DNA of 64,000 bases, taken from NCBI RefSeq assembly GCF_014297465.1, contig NZ_JACORT010000006.1, positions 1 through 64,000 on the forward strand. Direction: 5' to 3'. A program made the translations under genes and the position numbers. Shown in pieces: positions 32,115 through 42,050 of the stretch. A model generated the notes under the pieces. The model was not told the origin of the DNA. It saw only the letters and a program-made list of their open reading frames with translations, and did no database searches. Position 1 is the stretch's first letter. Every line of letters starts with the position of its first letter. The stretch comes from Ramlibacter cellulosilyticus. Lineage in GTDB: Bacteria > Pseudomonadota > Gammaproteobacteria > Burkholderiales > Burkholderiaceae_C.

Positions 32115-34343
32115 TCAGGCCGGAAGGCCCGGCAGCAGCTTGTCCAGCGTGATCGGAAACTCCCGCACCCGCACGCCGCACGCGTTGTAGATCGCGTTCG
32201 CCACGGCGCCGGCGGCGCCGCTGATGCCCAGTTCGCCGAGACCCTTGATCTTCAGCGGGTTGGCCTTGTCGTCCACCTCCGGCAGCAGCACCACGTCGAT
32301 CGCCGGGATGTCCGCGTGCACGGGCACGTGGTATTCCGCGATGTCGTGGTTGGCGAAGCAGCCGTGGCGCGCGTCGAGCGCGGCTTCCTCGTGCAAGGCG
32401 GTGCCGACGCCCCAGATCATCCCGCCCAGGAGCTGCGAGCGCGCGGTCTTGGCATTGAGGATGCGGCCCGCGGCGAAGACGCCCAGCAGGCGGCGCACGC
32501 GCACTTCGCCGCTTTCCGTGTCGACCGCGACCTCGGCGAAGAAGGCGCCGTAGGCCATCTGCCGGTACTGCTTCTCCATGGTGCCGGGCGCGATCTCGCC
32601 TTCCGCCTCGATGCCGTCAGGGCCGGCGAGCTTCGCGAGCGCCGCGCCCTTGCCGCCGCCCCGCACGTGGCCGTCCGCGAACTCCGCTTCGTCGGGGGCG
32701 ATGCCGGCGGACTGCGCCAGCTTGCGGCGCAACTCCTCGCAGGCCACGTACAGCGCGGAACCGGCACTCGCCGCGCCGAACGAACCGCCCGACCCCGCGG
32801 TCGGCGGGAAGTCGCTGTCGCCCAGCTCCATGCGGACGTTCTCCACCGGCAGGCCCAGCATCTCCGCGGCGATCTGCGTGAACACCGTGTAGCTGCCGGT
32901 GCCGATGTCGGTCATCGACATGCGCGCCACCAGCACGCCGTCGCCCCCGAGCTTCACCTTGCATTTCGACGGCTGCAGCTTGTTGGAACGCGAGGCCGAA
33001 GCCATGCCCATGCCGACCAGGAAGCGGCCCTCGCGCACCATCGCGGGCTGCGCCCGGCGCTGGTCCCACCCGAAGCGGCGCGCGCCTTCCTCGAGGCAGG
33101 CGACGAGCTGCCGGCTCGAATACGGCACGTGCTTCTCCGGGTCCTCGGAGGGCTCGTTGGCGATGCGCAACTGCACCGGGTCCATGCCCAGCTTCTCCGC
33201 AAGTTCGTCCATCGCGCATTCCAGCACCGGCATGCCGACCGCTTCGCCGGGTGAACGGCAGGAATCGGCGACGGGCAGGTCCAGCTTCACGCGCCGCTGG
33301 CGCGTCATGCGGTGCGGCGCGGCGTACAGCGAACGCGTGGACGTGCACACCGGCTCCAGGTAGTCGTCGAGCCGCGCCGAATGGCACCAGGCTTCGTGAC
33401 CGATCGCGAGCAGCCTGCCGTCGCGCCCGGCGCCGAGGCGCACGCGCTGCACCGTGTCGGGCCGGTGGCTGGTGAGGTGGAACATCTGCTGGCGCGTGAG
33501 CGCGGTCTTCACCGGACGCTGCAGCGCCTTGGCCGCGAGCACCGCGAGGATCACGTCGGCCCACACCGGCAGCTTGCCGCCGAAGCCGCCGCCGATGAAC
33601 CGGCTGACGATGCGCACCTTCTCCTCGGGCATCTTCAACGTGTTCGCCACCCGCTTCTGCGCGCTCTCGAGCATCTGCGTAGAGCAGTGCACGACGACGC
33701 GGTCGCCCTCCCACCACGCGAGTGCCGCATGCGGCTCCATCTGCGCGTGGATGTGGACCGGCGTCGCGTACTCCACGTCGACCTGCACGTCGGCCGCGGC
33801 GAAGCCGGTGTCGAAATCGCCTTCCTCGCTGTCCGCCTGCTTACCTTCTTCCTCCGGCGGCTTCTCCGCGAGGTCCAGGTGCTCCTTCATCCGGAACTGG
33901 CCGGGCATCGCTTCGTACTGCGCCTGCACGAGGAAGCCGGCGGCACGCGCCTGCTCGAAAGTCCCGGCGACGACGAAGGCCACGGGCTGGCCGTAGTGCG
34001 GGATGACGGCATCGCCCAGCACCGGATGCGGGCGGTTGAAGCGCTCGCTTTCCTCCAGGCTGAAGGCCGCCTGCTCCGGCGCATTGAGGTGCGTCATGAC
34101 GTGGACGACGCCGGGCGCGCGCTCCGCCTCGGTCGTGGAGATCGACACCAGCCGGCCGCAGCCGATGGGCGCCTCGACGATGAAGCCGTAGAGGGGACGT
34201 TCCGGCGCTTCCTGCACCTCGTACGCATACGGCGCCGTGCCGCACACTTTCTGCGGCCCGTCGACGCGGTCCAGGTCGCGGCCGATCAGGCCCTGGCGGT
34301 TGGCGTCCAGCGCATTCGGCGGCGCGGGTTGGTTCATCTCCAT
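32115..34343 (-). CDS. paoC: Aldehyde oxidoreductase/xanthine dehydrogenase family, molybdenum-binding subunit
   Basis: The 742-residue subunit has the xanthine oxidase family fold for molybdopterin. Visible motifs are FIGGGFGGKLPVW, GSGGSFGAASAGSALY and GLGELGISGAAGAVANA, the last holding the catalytic Glu. Family length and partner genes match E. coli PaoC. It oxidises aldehydes to acids, passing electrons through the FAD and iron-sulfur subunits. It is third in a paoA-paoB-paoC operon; the paoB stop lies 10 nt upstream. No XdhC-type maturation gene (paoD) is adjacent. Confidence 0.9.
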   Translation of the reverse strand: MEMNQPAPPNALDANRQGLIGRDLDRVDGPQKVCGTAPYAYEVQEAPERPLYGFIVEAPIGCGRLVSISTTEAERAPGVVHVMTHLNAPEQAAFSLEESERFNRPHPVLGDAVIPHYGQPVAFVVAGTFEQARAAGFLVQAQYEAMPGQFRMKEHLDLAEKPPEEEGKQADSEEGDFDTGFAAADVQVDVEYATPVHIHAQMEPHAALAWWEGDRVVVHCSTQMLESAQKRVANTLKMPEEKVRIVSRFIGGGFGGKLPVWADVILAVLAAKALQRPVKTALTRQQMFHLTSHRPDTVQRVRLGAGRDGRLLAIGHEAWCHSARLDDYLEPVCTSTRSLYAAPHRMTRQRRVKLDLPVADSCRSPGEAVGMPVLECAMDELAEKLGMDPVQLRIANEPSEDPEKHVPYSSRQLVACLEEGARRFGWDQRRAQPAMVREGRFLVGMGMASASRSNKLQPSKCKVKLGGDGVLVARMSMTDIGTGSYTVFTQIAAEMLGLPVENVRMELGDSDFPPTAGSGGSFGAASAGSALYVACEELRRKLAQSAGIAPDEAEFADGHVRGGGKGAALAKLAGPDGIEAEGEIAPGTMEKQYRQMAYGAFFAEVAVDTESGEVRVRRLLGVFAAGRILNAKTARSQLLGGMIWGVGTALHEEAALDARHGCFANHDIAEYHVPVHADIPAIDVVLLPEVDDKANPLKIKGLGELGISGAAGAVANAIYNACGVRVREFPITLDKLLPGLPA

Positions 34344-34353
34344 CGCGTTCCCC

Positions 34354-35331
34354 TCACGCTGCCGCTTCGGCCAGCACGCCCGCGAGCACGCGGCGCGCCA
34401 GCGGGATCTTGAAGTCGTTGTCGCCCTGGCCGCGCGCCCCCTGCAGCGCGGCGTCCGCGGCGTCGCGCGCGCCTTCGTCGACCTTGCGGTTCGCCAGCGC
34501 CTGCTCCGCGGCGTCCACGCGCCAGGGCTTGTGCGCCAGGCCGCCGAAGGCGACGCGGCCGCTGCGGACCACGCCGCCGGCCGATTCCACGATGGCCGCG
34601 ACCGACACCAGCGCGAAGGCATAGGACGCGCGGTCCCGCACCTTGCGGTACACCTGTTTACCGGGTGGCGGCGGTGGCAACACCACCGAGGTGATCAGCT
34701 CGCCGTGCGCGAGGTTGGTGTCGACCTGCGGCGTGTCGCCGGGCAGGCGGTGGAAGTCGGCGATCGGGATCACGCGCCGGCCGCCCTGCCCGTCGACGGT
34801 CTCCACCTGCGCGTCGAGCACGCGCATGGCGACCGCCATGTCGGAGGGATGCGTGGCGATGCAGTGCTCGCTGGTGCCCAGCACCGCATGGTTGCGCGTG
34901 AAGCCGCCGATGGCCGAACACCCCGAGCCCGGCGTGCGCTTGTTGCACGGCTTGCTCGGGTCGTAGAAGTAGTAGCAGCGCGTGCGCTGCAGCAGGTTGC
35001 CGCCGGTGGTGGCCTTGTTGCGCAACTGGCCCGACGCGCCGGCCAGCAGCGCGCGGCTCAGCACGGGGTAGCGATCTCGCACGCGCGCGTCGGCGGCGAG
35101 GTCGCTGTTGCGCACCAGCGTGCCGATGCGCAGCCCGCCTTCGGGCGTGTCCTCGATGCGGTCGAGGCCGAGGCGGTTGACGTCGACGAGGTGCAGCGGC
35201 GTCTCGACCTGGATCTTCATCAGGTCCAGCAGGTTGGTGCCGCCGGCGATGAACTTCGCCTCGGGCTTCTGCGCCACCGCCTGCGCCGCGGCTTCGACGC
35301 TGCTCGCGCGTTCGTAGGTGAAGGGCTTCAT
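34354..35331 (-). CDS. paoB: Aldehyde oxidoreductase FAD-binding subunit with extra [4Fe-4S] cluster
   Basis: The 325-residue protein has the FAD-binding [11 protein letters not shown] motif at the start and [13 protein letters not shown] cysteine cluster follows ([21 protein letters not shown]), matching the [4Fe-4S] insertion known in PaoB of E. coli. It shuttles electrons between the paoA iron-sulfur protein and an acceptor. The start overlaps the paoA stop by four bases (ATGA). Confidence 0.92.
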   Translation of the reverse strand: MKPFTYERASSVEAAAQAVAQKPEAKFIAGGTNLLDLMKIQVETPLHLVDVNRLGLDRIEDTPEGGLRIGTLVRNSDLAADARVRDRYPVLSRALLAGASGQLRNKATTGGNLLQRTRCYYFYDPSKPCNKRTPGSGCSAIGGFTRNHAVLGTSEHCIATHPSDMAVAMRVLDAQVETVDGQGGRRVIPIADFHRLPGDTPQVDTNLAHGELITSVVLPPPPPGKQVYRKVRDRASYAFALVSVAAIVESAGGVVRSGRVAFGGLAHKPWRVDAAEQALANRKVDEGARDAADAALQGARGQGDNDFKIPLARRVLAGVLAEAAA

Positions 35332-35909
35332 GGCGCCTCCCCCACTTCGCGGATCGCGTCGACGATGTTCGGGTACGCGCTGCAGCGGCACAGGTTGCCG
35401 CTCATGCGCTCGCGGATCTCTTCCTCGCTCAGGAGCGGCTGCTGCTGCAGGTCCGCGGTGACGTGGCTCGGCATGCCGGCGCGCAGCTCCTGCAGCATGC
35501 CCGCGGCGGAGCAGATCTGCCCCGGCGTGCAGTAGCCGCACTGGAACCCGTCGTGCTTGACGAAGGCGCGCTGCAGCGGGTGCAGGCTGGCCGGTTCGCC
35601 CAGGCCTTCGATGGTGGTGACTTCCTCGCCGTCGTGCATGACGGCGAGGCTCAGGCAACTGTTGATGCGGCGGCCTTCCACCAGCACCGTGCAGGCGCCG
35701 CACTGGCCGTGGTCGCAGCCCTTCTTGGTGCCGGTGAGGTGGAGGTGCTCGCGCAAGGCGTCGAGCAGCGACGTGCGCGTATCGAGCTGCAGCTCACAGG
35801 CCTTGCCGTTGACGGTGAGGCCGACCGGCAAGGACTGCTGCGCCGGTGCGGGGAGCAGCGCAGGTGCTCCCGTCGCGTCCCCTGCATCGGGGCGTTCTTT
35901 CTCTGCCAT
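35328..35909 (-). CDS. paoA: Aldehyde oxidoreductase [2Fe-2S] subunit
   Basis: The 193-residue protein has two [2Fe-2S] motifs: [10 protein letters not shown] with a third cysteine in NSCLS, and CGYCTPGQ with CRC in the C-terminal half. It leads the operon. E. coli PaoA carries a Tat signal, but here the N-terminus ([16 protein letters not shown]) is hydrophilic with no twin arginine, so the complex is predicted to stay in the cytoplasm unless the start is wrong. No better upstream start was seen. Confidence 0.9.
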   Translation of the reverse strand: MAEKERPDAGDATGAPALLPAPAQQSLPVGLTVNGKACELQLDTRTSLLDALREHLHLTGTKKGCDHGQCGACTVLVEGRRINSCLSLAVMHDGEEVTTIEGLGEPASLHPLQRAFVKHDGFQCGYCTPGQICSAAGMLQELRAGMPSHVTADLQQQPLLSEEEIRERMSGNLCRCSAYPNIVDAIREVGEAP

Positions 35910-36001
35910 GGACTCTCCCTGTGGGACGGGACAGTCTAGGCAGCCGTGGTGTGACAGCTGCGGCGAAATGGCGCGCGGGGGTGTGGGTCGCGGCTTACGC
36001 C

Positions 36002-36081
36002 GTGCTGGGGTGCGCTCCGCGCAACCCAGCCTACGGGGCCGGCGGTTCGTAGGCTGGGTTGCGCGGAGCGCACCCCAGCAC
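36002..36081. repeat. Family A repeat, full inverted pair
   Basis: GTGCTGGGGTGCGCTCCGCG...GCCTAC and GTAGGCTGGGTTGCGCGGAG...CCCCAGCAC form a large palindrome between the polA end and paoA. Confidence 0.85.
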
Positions 36082-36095
36082 CCCGCCCCCCTCCA

Positions 36096-38915
36096 TCAAT
36101 GCGCCTCTTCCCAGTTCGCCCCCACCCCGAACTCCGCCAGCAACGGCACCCGCAGTTCCGCCACGCCCGCCATGATCCGCGGGATCTCCACGCGCGCCCA
36201 CTCCACCTCGTCTTCGGGAATCTCGAACACGAGTTCGTCGTGCACCTGCATGATCATCTTCGTGCGCCGGTTCTCGCTCTCCAGGCGCTGCTGCACCTGG
36301 ACCATCGACAGCTTGATCAGGTCCGCCGCCGTGCCTTGCATGGGCGCGTTGATGGCCTGCCGCTCGGCGCTGCCGCGGCGCGGGCCGTTGGGCGAGTTGA
36401 TCTCGGGCAGGTACAGCCGGCGGCCGAACACCGTCTCGACGTAGCCGCGGCTCTTGGCCGAGAGGCGCGTCTCGTCCATGTACTGCTTCACGCCGGGATA
36501 GCGCTGGAAGTAGCGGTCGATGTAGCTCTTGGCCGCGGACGTCTCGATGCCGAGGTTGCGCGCGAGGCCGAAGCTGCTCATGCCGTAGATCAGGCCGAAG
36601 TTGATCACCTTCGCATAGCGGCGCTGCTCGCTCGACACCTCGTCGAGGGCGACACCGAACACCTCCGACGCGGTGGCGCGGTGCACGTCCATGTTCTCGC
36701 GGAAGGCGCGCAGCAGCGCCTCGTCCTCGCTGATGTGCGCCATGATGCGCAGCTCGATCTGCGAGTAGTCGGCGCTCGCGATGCGGCACCCCGGCGGCGC
36801 GACGAAGGCTTCGCGGATGCGGCGCCCTTCCGCCGTGCGGATCGGGATGTTCTGCAGGTTCGGGTCGTTGCTGGAGAGCCGCCCCGTCACCGCCACCGCC
36901 TGCGCGTAATGCGTGTGCACGCGGCCCGTGCGCGGGTGCACCTGCTGCGGCAGCTTGTCCGTGTAGGTGCCCTTGAGCTTGGAGAGGCTGCGGTGCTCCA
37001 GGATCTTCGCCGGCAGCGGATAGTCCTCCGCCAGCTTCTCCAGCACTTCTTCGTCCGTGCTCGGCGCGCCGCTCGCGGTCTTCTTCACCACGGGCAGTCC
37101 CAGCTTGACGAAGAACACCTCGCCGATCTGCTTGGGGCTGCCCAGGTTGAACGGCTGCCCGGCGAGCTCGTGCGCCTCGCGCTCCAGCTGCATGATGCGC
37201 TGCCCGAGCTCGTGGCTTTGCCGGCCGAGCGCGGCGCTGTCGACCAGCACGCCGTTGCGCTCGATGCGGTACAGCACCTCGCTGCACTGCATCTCCAGGT
37301 CGTAGATGAAGCGCAGCTTGCCGTCCGGCTCCAGCTTGTTCCACAGCGCCAGGTGCACGTCGAGCGTCTGGTCCGAGTCCTCGCAGGAGTATTCGGCCGC
37401 CTTGTCGATCGGCACCTGGTTGAAGCCGATGTGCTTGGCGCCGCTGCCGGCGATCGTCTCGTAGTCGATGCCCGTGCGCCCCAGGTGCCGCTCGGCCAGG
37501 CTGGCCAGGCCGTGCGGCTTGTGCACTTCCAGGACGTAGCTCTCCAGCATCGTGTCGTGCTGGTAGCCGCGCACCTCGATCCCGTGGTTGGCGAAGACGT
37601 GCCGGTCGAACTTGATGTGCTGCCCCAGCTTCTTGCGCTCCGGGTTTTCCAGCCAGGGCTTGAGCCGGGCGAGCACCTCCTCGCGCGGCAGCTGCTCGGG
37701 CGCGCCCTGGTAGTCGTGCGTCAGCGGGATGTAGCACGCCAGGCCCGGTTCCGGGCTGAAGGACAGGCCGACGATGGAAGCCAGCATCTCGTCGAGCGAA
37801 TCGGTCTCGGTGTCGACCGCCACCAGCGGTGCCGCCTCGATGCGCGCCAGCCAGGTGTCGAACTCGGCCCAGGTGAAGACCGTCTCGTAGTGCAGCGTGG
37901 TCGCCTGCGAGAGGCCGGACAGGTCCGGCTCCTCGAACAGGCCGCCCGGCGCGGGCCGGCCGCGGGCCTCCTTCTGGCGCTCCTCCAGCAGCTCCGGCGG
38001 GACGGCGTGCTCCTCCAGCTGCTTGACCAGGCCCTTGAAGCCGTAGCGGTCGTAGAAGGCCTTCAGCTGCTCGACGTCCTGCCCGCCGATGACGATGTCC
38101 TCCAGCTCCGGGAAGCCGGGGATGTGGTCCTTGAGGTCGCAGTTGGTGCGGATGGTGAGCAGGTGGCGGCCCTTGGGCAGCCAGTCCAGCGCCTTGCGCA
38201 GGTTCTCGCCCACGGCGCCCTTCACCTCGTGCGCGCGCTCGATGAGCGCGTCGAGCGAGCCGTATTCCTTCAGCAGCTTGACCGCCGTCTTGGGGCCGAC
38301 CTTGTCGACGCCGGGCACGTTGTCGACGGCGTCGCCGACGAGCGTCTGGTAGTCCACCATCAGCCGCGGCGGCACGCCGAATTCGACCTCCACGCCGGTC
38401 ATGTCGCGGCGGCGGTCGTTCATGGTGTCGATCACGGTCACGTGTTCGTTCACGAGCTGCGACAGGTCCTTGTCGCCGCTGGAGATGACCGTCACGAACC
38501 CGCGCTCGGTGCCCATGCAGGCGAGCGTGCCGATCACGTCGTCGGCCTCAACGCCGGGCACGTGCAGCACCTTCCAGCCCAGGAGGCGCACCACCTCGTG
38601 GATCGGCGGGATCTGCGCGCGCAGGTCGTCCGGCATCGGCGAGCGCGTCGCCTTGTAGTCGGGATAGAACTCGTCGCGGAAGGTCGCGCCGGGCGCGTCG
38701 AAGACCACGGCTGCGTAGTCCGCGCGGATGTCGCGGCGCAGCTTCTGCAGCATGTTGATCATCCCGCGGATCGCGCCGGTGGCGGGGCTGGCGGGGTCGC
38801 CGGGAACGGCCCGCAGGTCGGGCATCGCGTGGTAGGCGCGGTACAGGTAGCTGGAGCCGTCCACCAGCAGGAGGACCTTGGGTTGGGGGTGGGGGACTGC
38901 GTCCGTCTCGCTCAT
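36096..38915 (-). CDS. polA: DNA polymerase I
   Basis: The 939-residue protein has all three domains. The 5'-3' exonuclease spans about residues 1-300 (LLLVDGSSYLYRAYHA, VVFDAPGATFR). The 3'-5' exonuclease lies at about 330-530 with its catalytic start VAVDTETDSLD intact, so proofreading is expected. The polymerase domain is at about 560-939 (ASADYSQIELRIMAHIS and QVHDELVFEIPE). It fills gaps and removes RNA primers. Monocistronic; the ATG at 38915 gives the usual short N-terminus. Confidence 0.97.
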   Translation of the reverse strand: MSETDAVPHPQPKVLLLVDGSSYLYRAYHAMPDLRAVPGDPASPATGAIRGMINMLQKLRRDIRADYAAVVFDAPGATFRDEFYPDYKATRSPMPDDLRAQIPPIHEVVRLLGWKVLHVPGVEADDVIGTLACMGTERGFVTVISSGDKDLSQLVNEHVTVIDTMNDRRRDMTGVEVEFGVPPRLMVDYQTLVGDAVDNVPGVDKVGPKTAVKLLKEYGSLDALIERAHEVKGAVGENLRKALDWLPKGRHLLTIRTNCDLKDHIPGFPELEDIVIGGQDVEQLKAFYDRYGFKGLVKQLEEHAVPPELLEERQKEARGRPAPGGLFEEPDLSGLSQATTLHYETVFTWAEFDTWLARIEAAPLVAVDTETDSLDEMLASIVGLSFSPEPGLACYIPLTHDYQGAPEQLPREEVLARLKPWLENPERKKLGQHIKFDRHVFANHGIEVRGYQHDTMLESYVLEVHKPHGLASLAERHLGRTGIDYETIAGSGAKHIGFNQVPIDKAAEYSCEDSDQTLDVHLALWNKLEPDGKLRFIYDLEMQCSEVLYRIERNGVLVDSAALGRQSHELGQRIMQLEREAHELAGQPFNLGSPKQIGEVFFVKLGLPVVKKTASGAPSTDEEVLEKLAEDYPLPAKILEHRSLSKLKGTYTDKLPQQVHPRTGRVHTHYAQAVAVTGRLSSNDPNLQNIPIRTAEGRRIREAFVAPPGCRIASADYSQIELRIMAHISEDEALLRAFRENMDVHRATASEVFGVALDEVSSEQRRYAKVINFGLIYGMSSFGLARNLGIETSAAKSYIDRYFQRYPGVKQYMDETRLSAKSRGYVETVFGRRLYLPEINSPNGPRRGSAERQAINAPMQGTAADLIKLSMVQVQQRLESENRRTKMIMQVHDELVFEIPEDEVEWARVEIPRIMAGVAELRVPLLAEFGVGANWEEAH

Positions 38916-38940
38916 GGGGGGATTGTGCCTTTGCGGGCAC

Positions 38941-38992
38941 GGCGGGGTTTGCTTCGCTCGCCTTCCGGCGCGGGCGCGCCGCCACCCTACAA
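38941..38992. repeat. Family B repeat, single arm
   Basis: GGCGGGGTTTGCTTCGCTCG...GCGCCGCCACCCTAC matches one arm of the pairs at 9005-9125 and 56335-56458. It lies in the divergent gap between polA and the next gene. Confidence 0.68.
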
Positions 38993-38999
38993 TCCGCAC

Positions 39000-39311
39000 A
39001 TGGGAAAGTTCCTGGTCCTGATCTCCGTCGCGGCGGCGTTCCCCGTCCTCGCGCAAAACACCATCGAGCGCGAAGGCAAGCTCGATCCGCGCAAGAACCA
39101 GAAGATCGAGCACATCCGCACCGAGGACAAGGACAACCGCATCGACGAAGTGCGCGTCGGCGGCCAGGTGCAGAGCGTCACGGTGCAGCCGAAGAACGGC
39201 GCGCCCGCCTACGAGCTGCAGCCCACCGACCAGGCCCGCAGCCGGCCCGAGCAGGGGCGCGACGGCTTCGCCGAGCGCAAGCAGCGCGTCTGGAACGTCC
39301 TGGGTTTCTGA
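39000..39311 (+). CDS. Small secreted protein, hypothetical (DUF2782-like)
   Basis: The 103-residue protein has a short signal peptide ([19 protein letters not shown]) and a charged mature part rich in Arg, Glu, Lys and Gln ([20 protein letters not shown]). The location between polA and thrB is typical for DUF2782 proteins in betaproteobacteria, to which it may belong. Function unknown. It is followed by thrB after one base. Confidence 0.72.
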   Translation: MGKFLVLISVAAAFPVLAQNTIEREGKLDPRKNQKIEHIRTEDKDNRIDEVRVGGQVQSVTVQPKNGAPAYELQPTDQARSRPEQGRDGFAERKQRVWNVLGF

Positions 39312-39312
39312 G

Positions 39313-40284
39313 ATGGCGGTCTTCACCGAAGTCTCGCAGGACGAGGCCACCGCGCTGCTGCGCGCCCTCAACCTGGGCGAGCTCGCCGAGCTGCGCGGCA
39401 TCCAGAGCGGCATCGAGAACACCAACTACTTCGTCACCGTGCGGGACGTGCTGGGCACGCGCGAGTTCGTGCTGACGCTGTTCGAGCGCCTCACGGCCGA
39501 ACAGCTGCCCTTCTACCTGTACCTGATGAAGCACCTGGCGCAGCATGGCATCCCCGTGCCGGACCCGGCGGCGGACCGCAACGGCGAGATCCTGCACACG
39601 GTCTGCGGCAAGCCCGCGGCGCTGGTGAACAAGCTGGAAGGCAAGCACGAACTGGCGCCGGGCCCGGACCACTGCGCGCAGGTGGGCGCCATGCTCGCCC
39701 GCATGCACCTGGCCGGCCGCGACTACGGCCGGCGCCAGCCCAACCTGCGCGGCCTGGCGTGGTGGAACGAGACCGTGCCCGTGGTGCTGCCGTTCGTGAG
39801 CGCCGAGCAGGCCGCCCTGCTGCGCGGCGAGCTGGCCTTCCAGAACCACGTGGCCGCCACCTCCGCCTATGCCGCCCTGCCCCGCGGGCCGGTCCATGCC
39901 GACCTGTTCCGCGACAACGTGATGTTCGACGGCGACCGGCTGACCGGCTTCTTCGACTTCTACTTCGCCGGCGTGGACACCTGGCTGTTCGACCTGGCGG
40001 TGTGCCTCAACGACTGGGCGATCGACCTGCCCACCGGCGTGCACCACCCCGAGCGGGCCCGCGCCTTCGTGGAGGCGTACGCCTCGGTGCGCCCGCTGTC
40101 CGCCGCCGAACGCCAGTTGCTGCCGGCCATGCTGCGCGCCGGGGCGCTGCGCTTCTGGATCTCCCGCCTCTGGGACTTCCACCTGCCGCGCGAGGCCTCG
40201 CTGCTGAACCCGCACGACCCCTCCCATTTCGAGCGCGTGCTGCGGGAACGGGTGCGCCACCCGGTCTCCGCCGCTGGCCTGTGA
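39313..40284 (+). CDS. thrB: Homoserine kinase
   Basis: The 323-residue enzyme belongs to the aminoglycoside phosphotransferase-fold homoserine kinases. The N-terminal block [17 protein letters not shown] and the catalytic loop [14 protein letters not shown] followed by GFFDFYFAG are characteristic. It phosphorylates homoserine on the way to threonine. It likely shares a transcript with the preceding small gene and with the membrane protein gene that follows. Confidence 0.94.
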   Translation: MAVFTEVSQDEATALLRALNLGELAELRGIQSGIENTNYFVTVRDVLGTREFVLTLFERLTAEQLPFYLYLMKHLAQHGIPVPDPAADRNGEILHTVCGKPAALVNKLEGKHELAPGPDHCAQVGAMLARMHLAGRDYGRRQPNLRGLAWWNETVPVVLPFVSAEQAALLRGELAFQNHVAATSAYAALPRGPVHADLFRDNVMFDGDRLTGFFDFYFAGVDTWLFDLAVCLNDWAIDLPTGVHHPERARAFVEAYASVRPLSAAERQLLPAMLRAGALRFWISRLWDFHLPREASLLNPHDPSHFERVLRERVRHPVSAAGL

Positions 40285-40303
40285 ACGGGGCGCGACACAC
40301 GCC

Positions 40304-41083
40304 GTGAAACTGAACATCGTTCCCGCGCGTACCGGCATCGAGTGGGTGAAACTCGGTGTGAAGACCTTCCTGAAGCAGCCCCTGGCCTTGACCGGCCTGT
40401 TCTTCATGTACATGGCGGTGGTGCTGGTGATCTCGCAGCTGCCCGTGGTCGGGCCCGTCCTCGGCGCCATGCTGGTGCCGGCAGCGACGCTCGGCCTGAT
40501 GGCGGCCACCGCGGAAGCGGCGGCGGGGCGCTTCCCCATGCCCACCGTGCTGGTCAGCGCCTTCCGCGCCGGCCGCCAGCGCGCCCGCGCCATGCTGGTG
40601 CTGGGCGTCATCTACACCGCGGGCTCGGTGCTCGCGAGCGTGCTGGGCGCGCTGGTGGTGGGGGAATCCGCCGCCACCGCCGTGGATGCCGCGCCGCAGG
40701 TGGACGCGCGCACGCTGCTCGTGCTGCTGCTGCACATCCCGCTGGTGGTGCTGTTCTGGCACGCGCCGGCGCTCGTGCACTGGCATGGCGTCGCGCCCGC
40801 GAAGAGCCTGTTCTTCAGCGCGGTCGCGTGCTTCCGCAACTTCGGCGCCTTCGTCGTGTACAGCCTGGCCTGGCTGGCCGTGTTCATGGCCATCGGCTTC
40901 TTCGTCAGCACCGTCGGGATGATGCTGGGGGGCCTCGCGGTCGCCCGCAGCATCATGATGCCCACGGTGCTGATCCTGGTGGCGATGTTCTCCACCTCGC
41001 TCTACTTCACGTTCCGCGACAGCTTCCGCGCCGACGGCGAGGGCGAGGTCGCGGCCCCACCGGAAGGAGAAAGCACGCCATGA
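40304..41083 (+). CDS. BPSS1780-type membrane protein
   Basis: The 259-residue protein has six or so hydrophobic helices and an N-terminal VPARTGIEWVKLGVKTF typical of the BPSS1780 family of betaproteobacteria. Function unknown. It starts with GTG 19 nt after thrB and overlaps the next start by four bases, so thrB, this gene and the FecR-like gene form one operon. Confidence 0.85.
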   Translation: MKLNIVPARTGIEWVKLGVKTFLKQPLALTGLFFMYMAVVLVISQLPVVGPVLGAMLVPAATLGLMAATAEAAAGRFPMPTVLVSAFRAGRQRARAMLVLGVIYTAGSVLASVLGALVVGESAATAVDAAPQVDARTLLVLLLHIPLVVLFWHAPALVHWHGVAPAKSLFFSAVACFRNFGAFVVYSLAWLAVFMAIGFFVSTVGMMLGGLAVARSIMMPTVLILVAMFSTSLYFTFRDSFRADGEGEVAAPPEGESTP

Positions 41084-41820
41084 GCCAGCACACCCTGCAA
41101 GGACGCACCGAGGACGAACTGCTCTGGTACCGCCGCCGCGGCTTCCTGCAGGCGGCGGCCGCCTGGACCGCGTTGGGGGGCTGGGGCGCGGCCATGGCGC
41201 AGCAGCGCAGCAACGTCGTGGACCTGCGGGGCGACGCCTTCGTCAACGGCGCGCAACTGCGGCGGGACCAGTACATCCAGACCGGGGACCGCATCGAGAC
41301 CGGGCCCGACGGGCACCTGGTGTTCGTGATGGGCAACTCCTCGTTCCTGGTGCGCCAGAACTCCCGCTTCGTGGTGGAGCGCGGCGACACGCTGTCGGCC
41401 GTCAGCGTCCTGCGGCTGCTGACCGGCGCGATCGTGAGCGTGTGGAGCAAGGGCCCGTCGCGCCAGATCGTCACGCCGACGCTCACGGCAGGAATCCGCG
41501 GCACCGGCGTGTACACGGAAGTGCGCGAGGACGGGCGCAGCTACTTCTGCAACTGCTACGGCACGGTGGAACTCGTGGCGGGACGGGACCGGACGGTGTC
41601 GCGCTCCGACTACCACCAGTCCTTCTGGGCGGAGGTCGCGCCGCGCGACGGCCGCCTGCTGACGCCCGCGGGCGCGATCAACCACTCCGACGAGGAAGTG
41701 GAGCTGGTCGCGGCGCTGCTGGGACAGCCCACGCGCTGGCAGGAGCTGGGGCGCAAGGGCGTGAAGGACGGGGCGGGGTACATGGAAGAGAACCACCCGC
41801 CGCATCCGCTGGTGCGCTGA
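41080..41820 (+). CDS. FecR-domain protein
   Basis: The 246-residue protein has an N-terminal Tat-like or membrane segment (YRRRGFLQAAAAWTALGGWGA). A FecR-type domain follows, with RIETGPDGHLVFVMGNSSFLV and TPTLTAGIRGTGVYTE. FecR proteins usually relay envelope signals to ECF sigma factors, but none is nearby, so it may be a structural periplasmic FecR-fold protein. The start overlaps the preceding stop (ATGA). Confidence 0.83.
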   Translation: MSQHTLQGRTEDELLWYRRRGFLQAAAAWTALGGWGAAMAQQRSNVVDLRGDAFVNGAQLRRDQYIQTGDRIETGPDGHLVFVMGNSSFLVRQNSRFVVERGDTLSAVSVLRLLTGAIVSVWSKGPSRQIVTPTLTAGIRGTGVYTEVREDGRSYFCNCYGTVELVAGRDRTVSRSDYHQSFWAEVAPRDGRLLTPAGAINHSDEEVELVAALLGQPTRWQELGRKGVKDGAGYMEENHPPHPLVR

Positions 41821-41915
41821 CGCGCACGCGGTGGGCTGTCCGAGGCTCGGCTGTGCCTTCTGTTCGGGGACGGCGCCAGCATTGGTACGGTTGCGGCGCG
41901 ACAGCGCCAGCATTT

Positions 41916-41968
41916 GTAGGGTGGCGGCGCGCCAGCGCCGGAAGGTGAGCGCCCGCGAACCCCACCGC
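41916..41968. repeat. Family B repeat, single arm
   Basis: GTAGGGTGGCGGCGCGCCAG...GCGAACCCCACC lies in the 230-nt gap between the FecR-like and the following gene. Partial GCGACAGCGCCAGCATT repeats precede it. Confidence 0.72.
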
Positions 41969-42050
41969 CCAAGGCCCAGCCGACGCCCGGTTTTGCCCGC
42001 CCGTGTAAGCCTTTGTTACCATTCCGCCCGCCACGAGGGAGGTGAGCGAA

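Noticed and set aside
36099-38999. Plus-strand open frame across polA
   Set aside because: It is a GC-rich antisense shadow with His/Arg/Leu-rich composition; polA on the minus strand is unambiguous.
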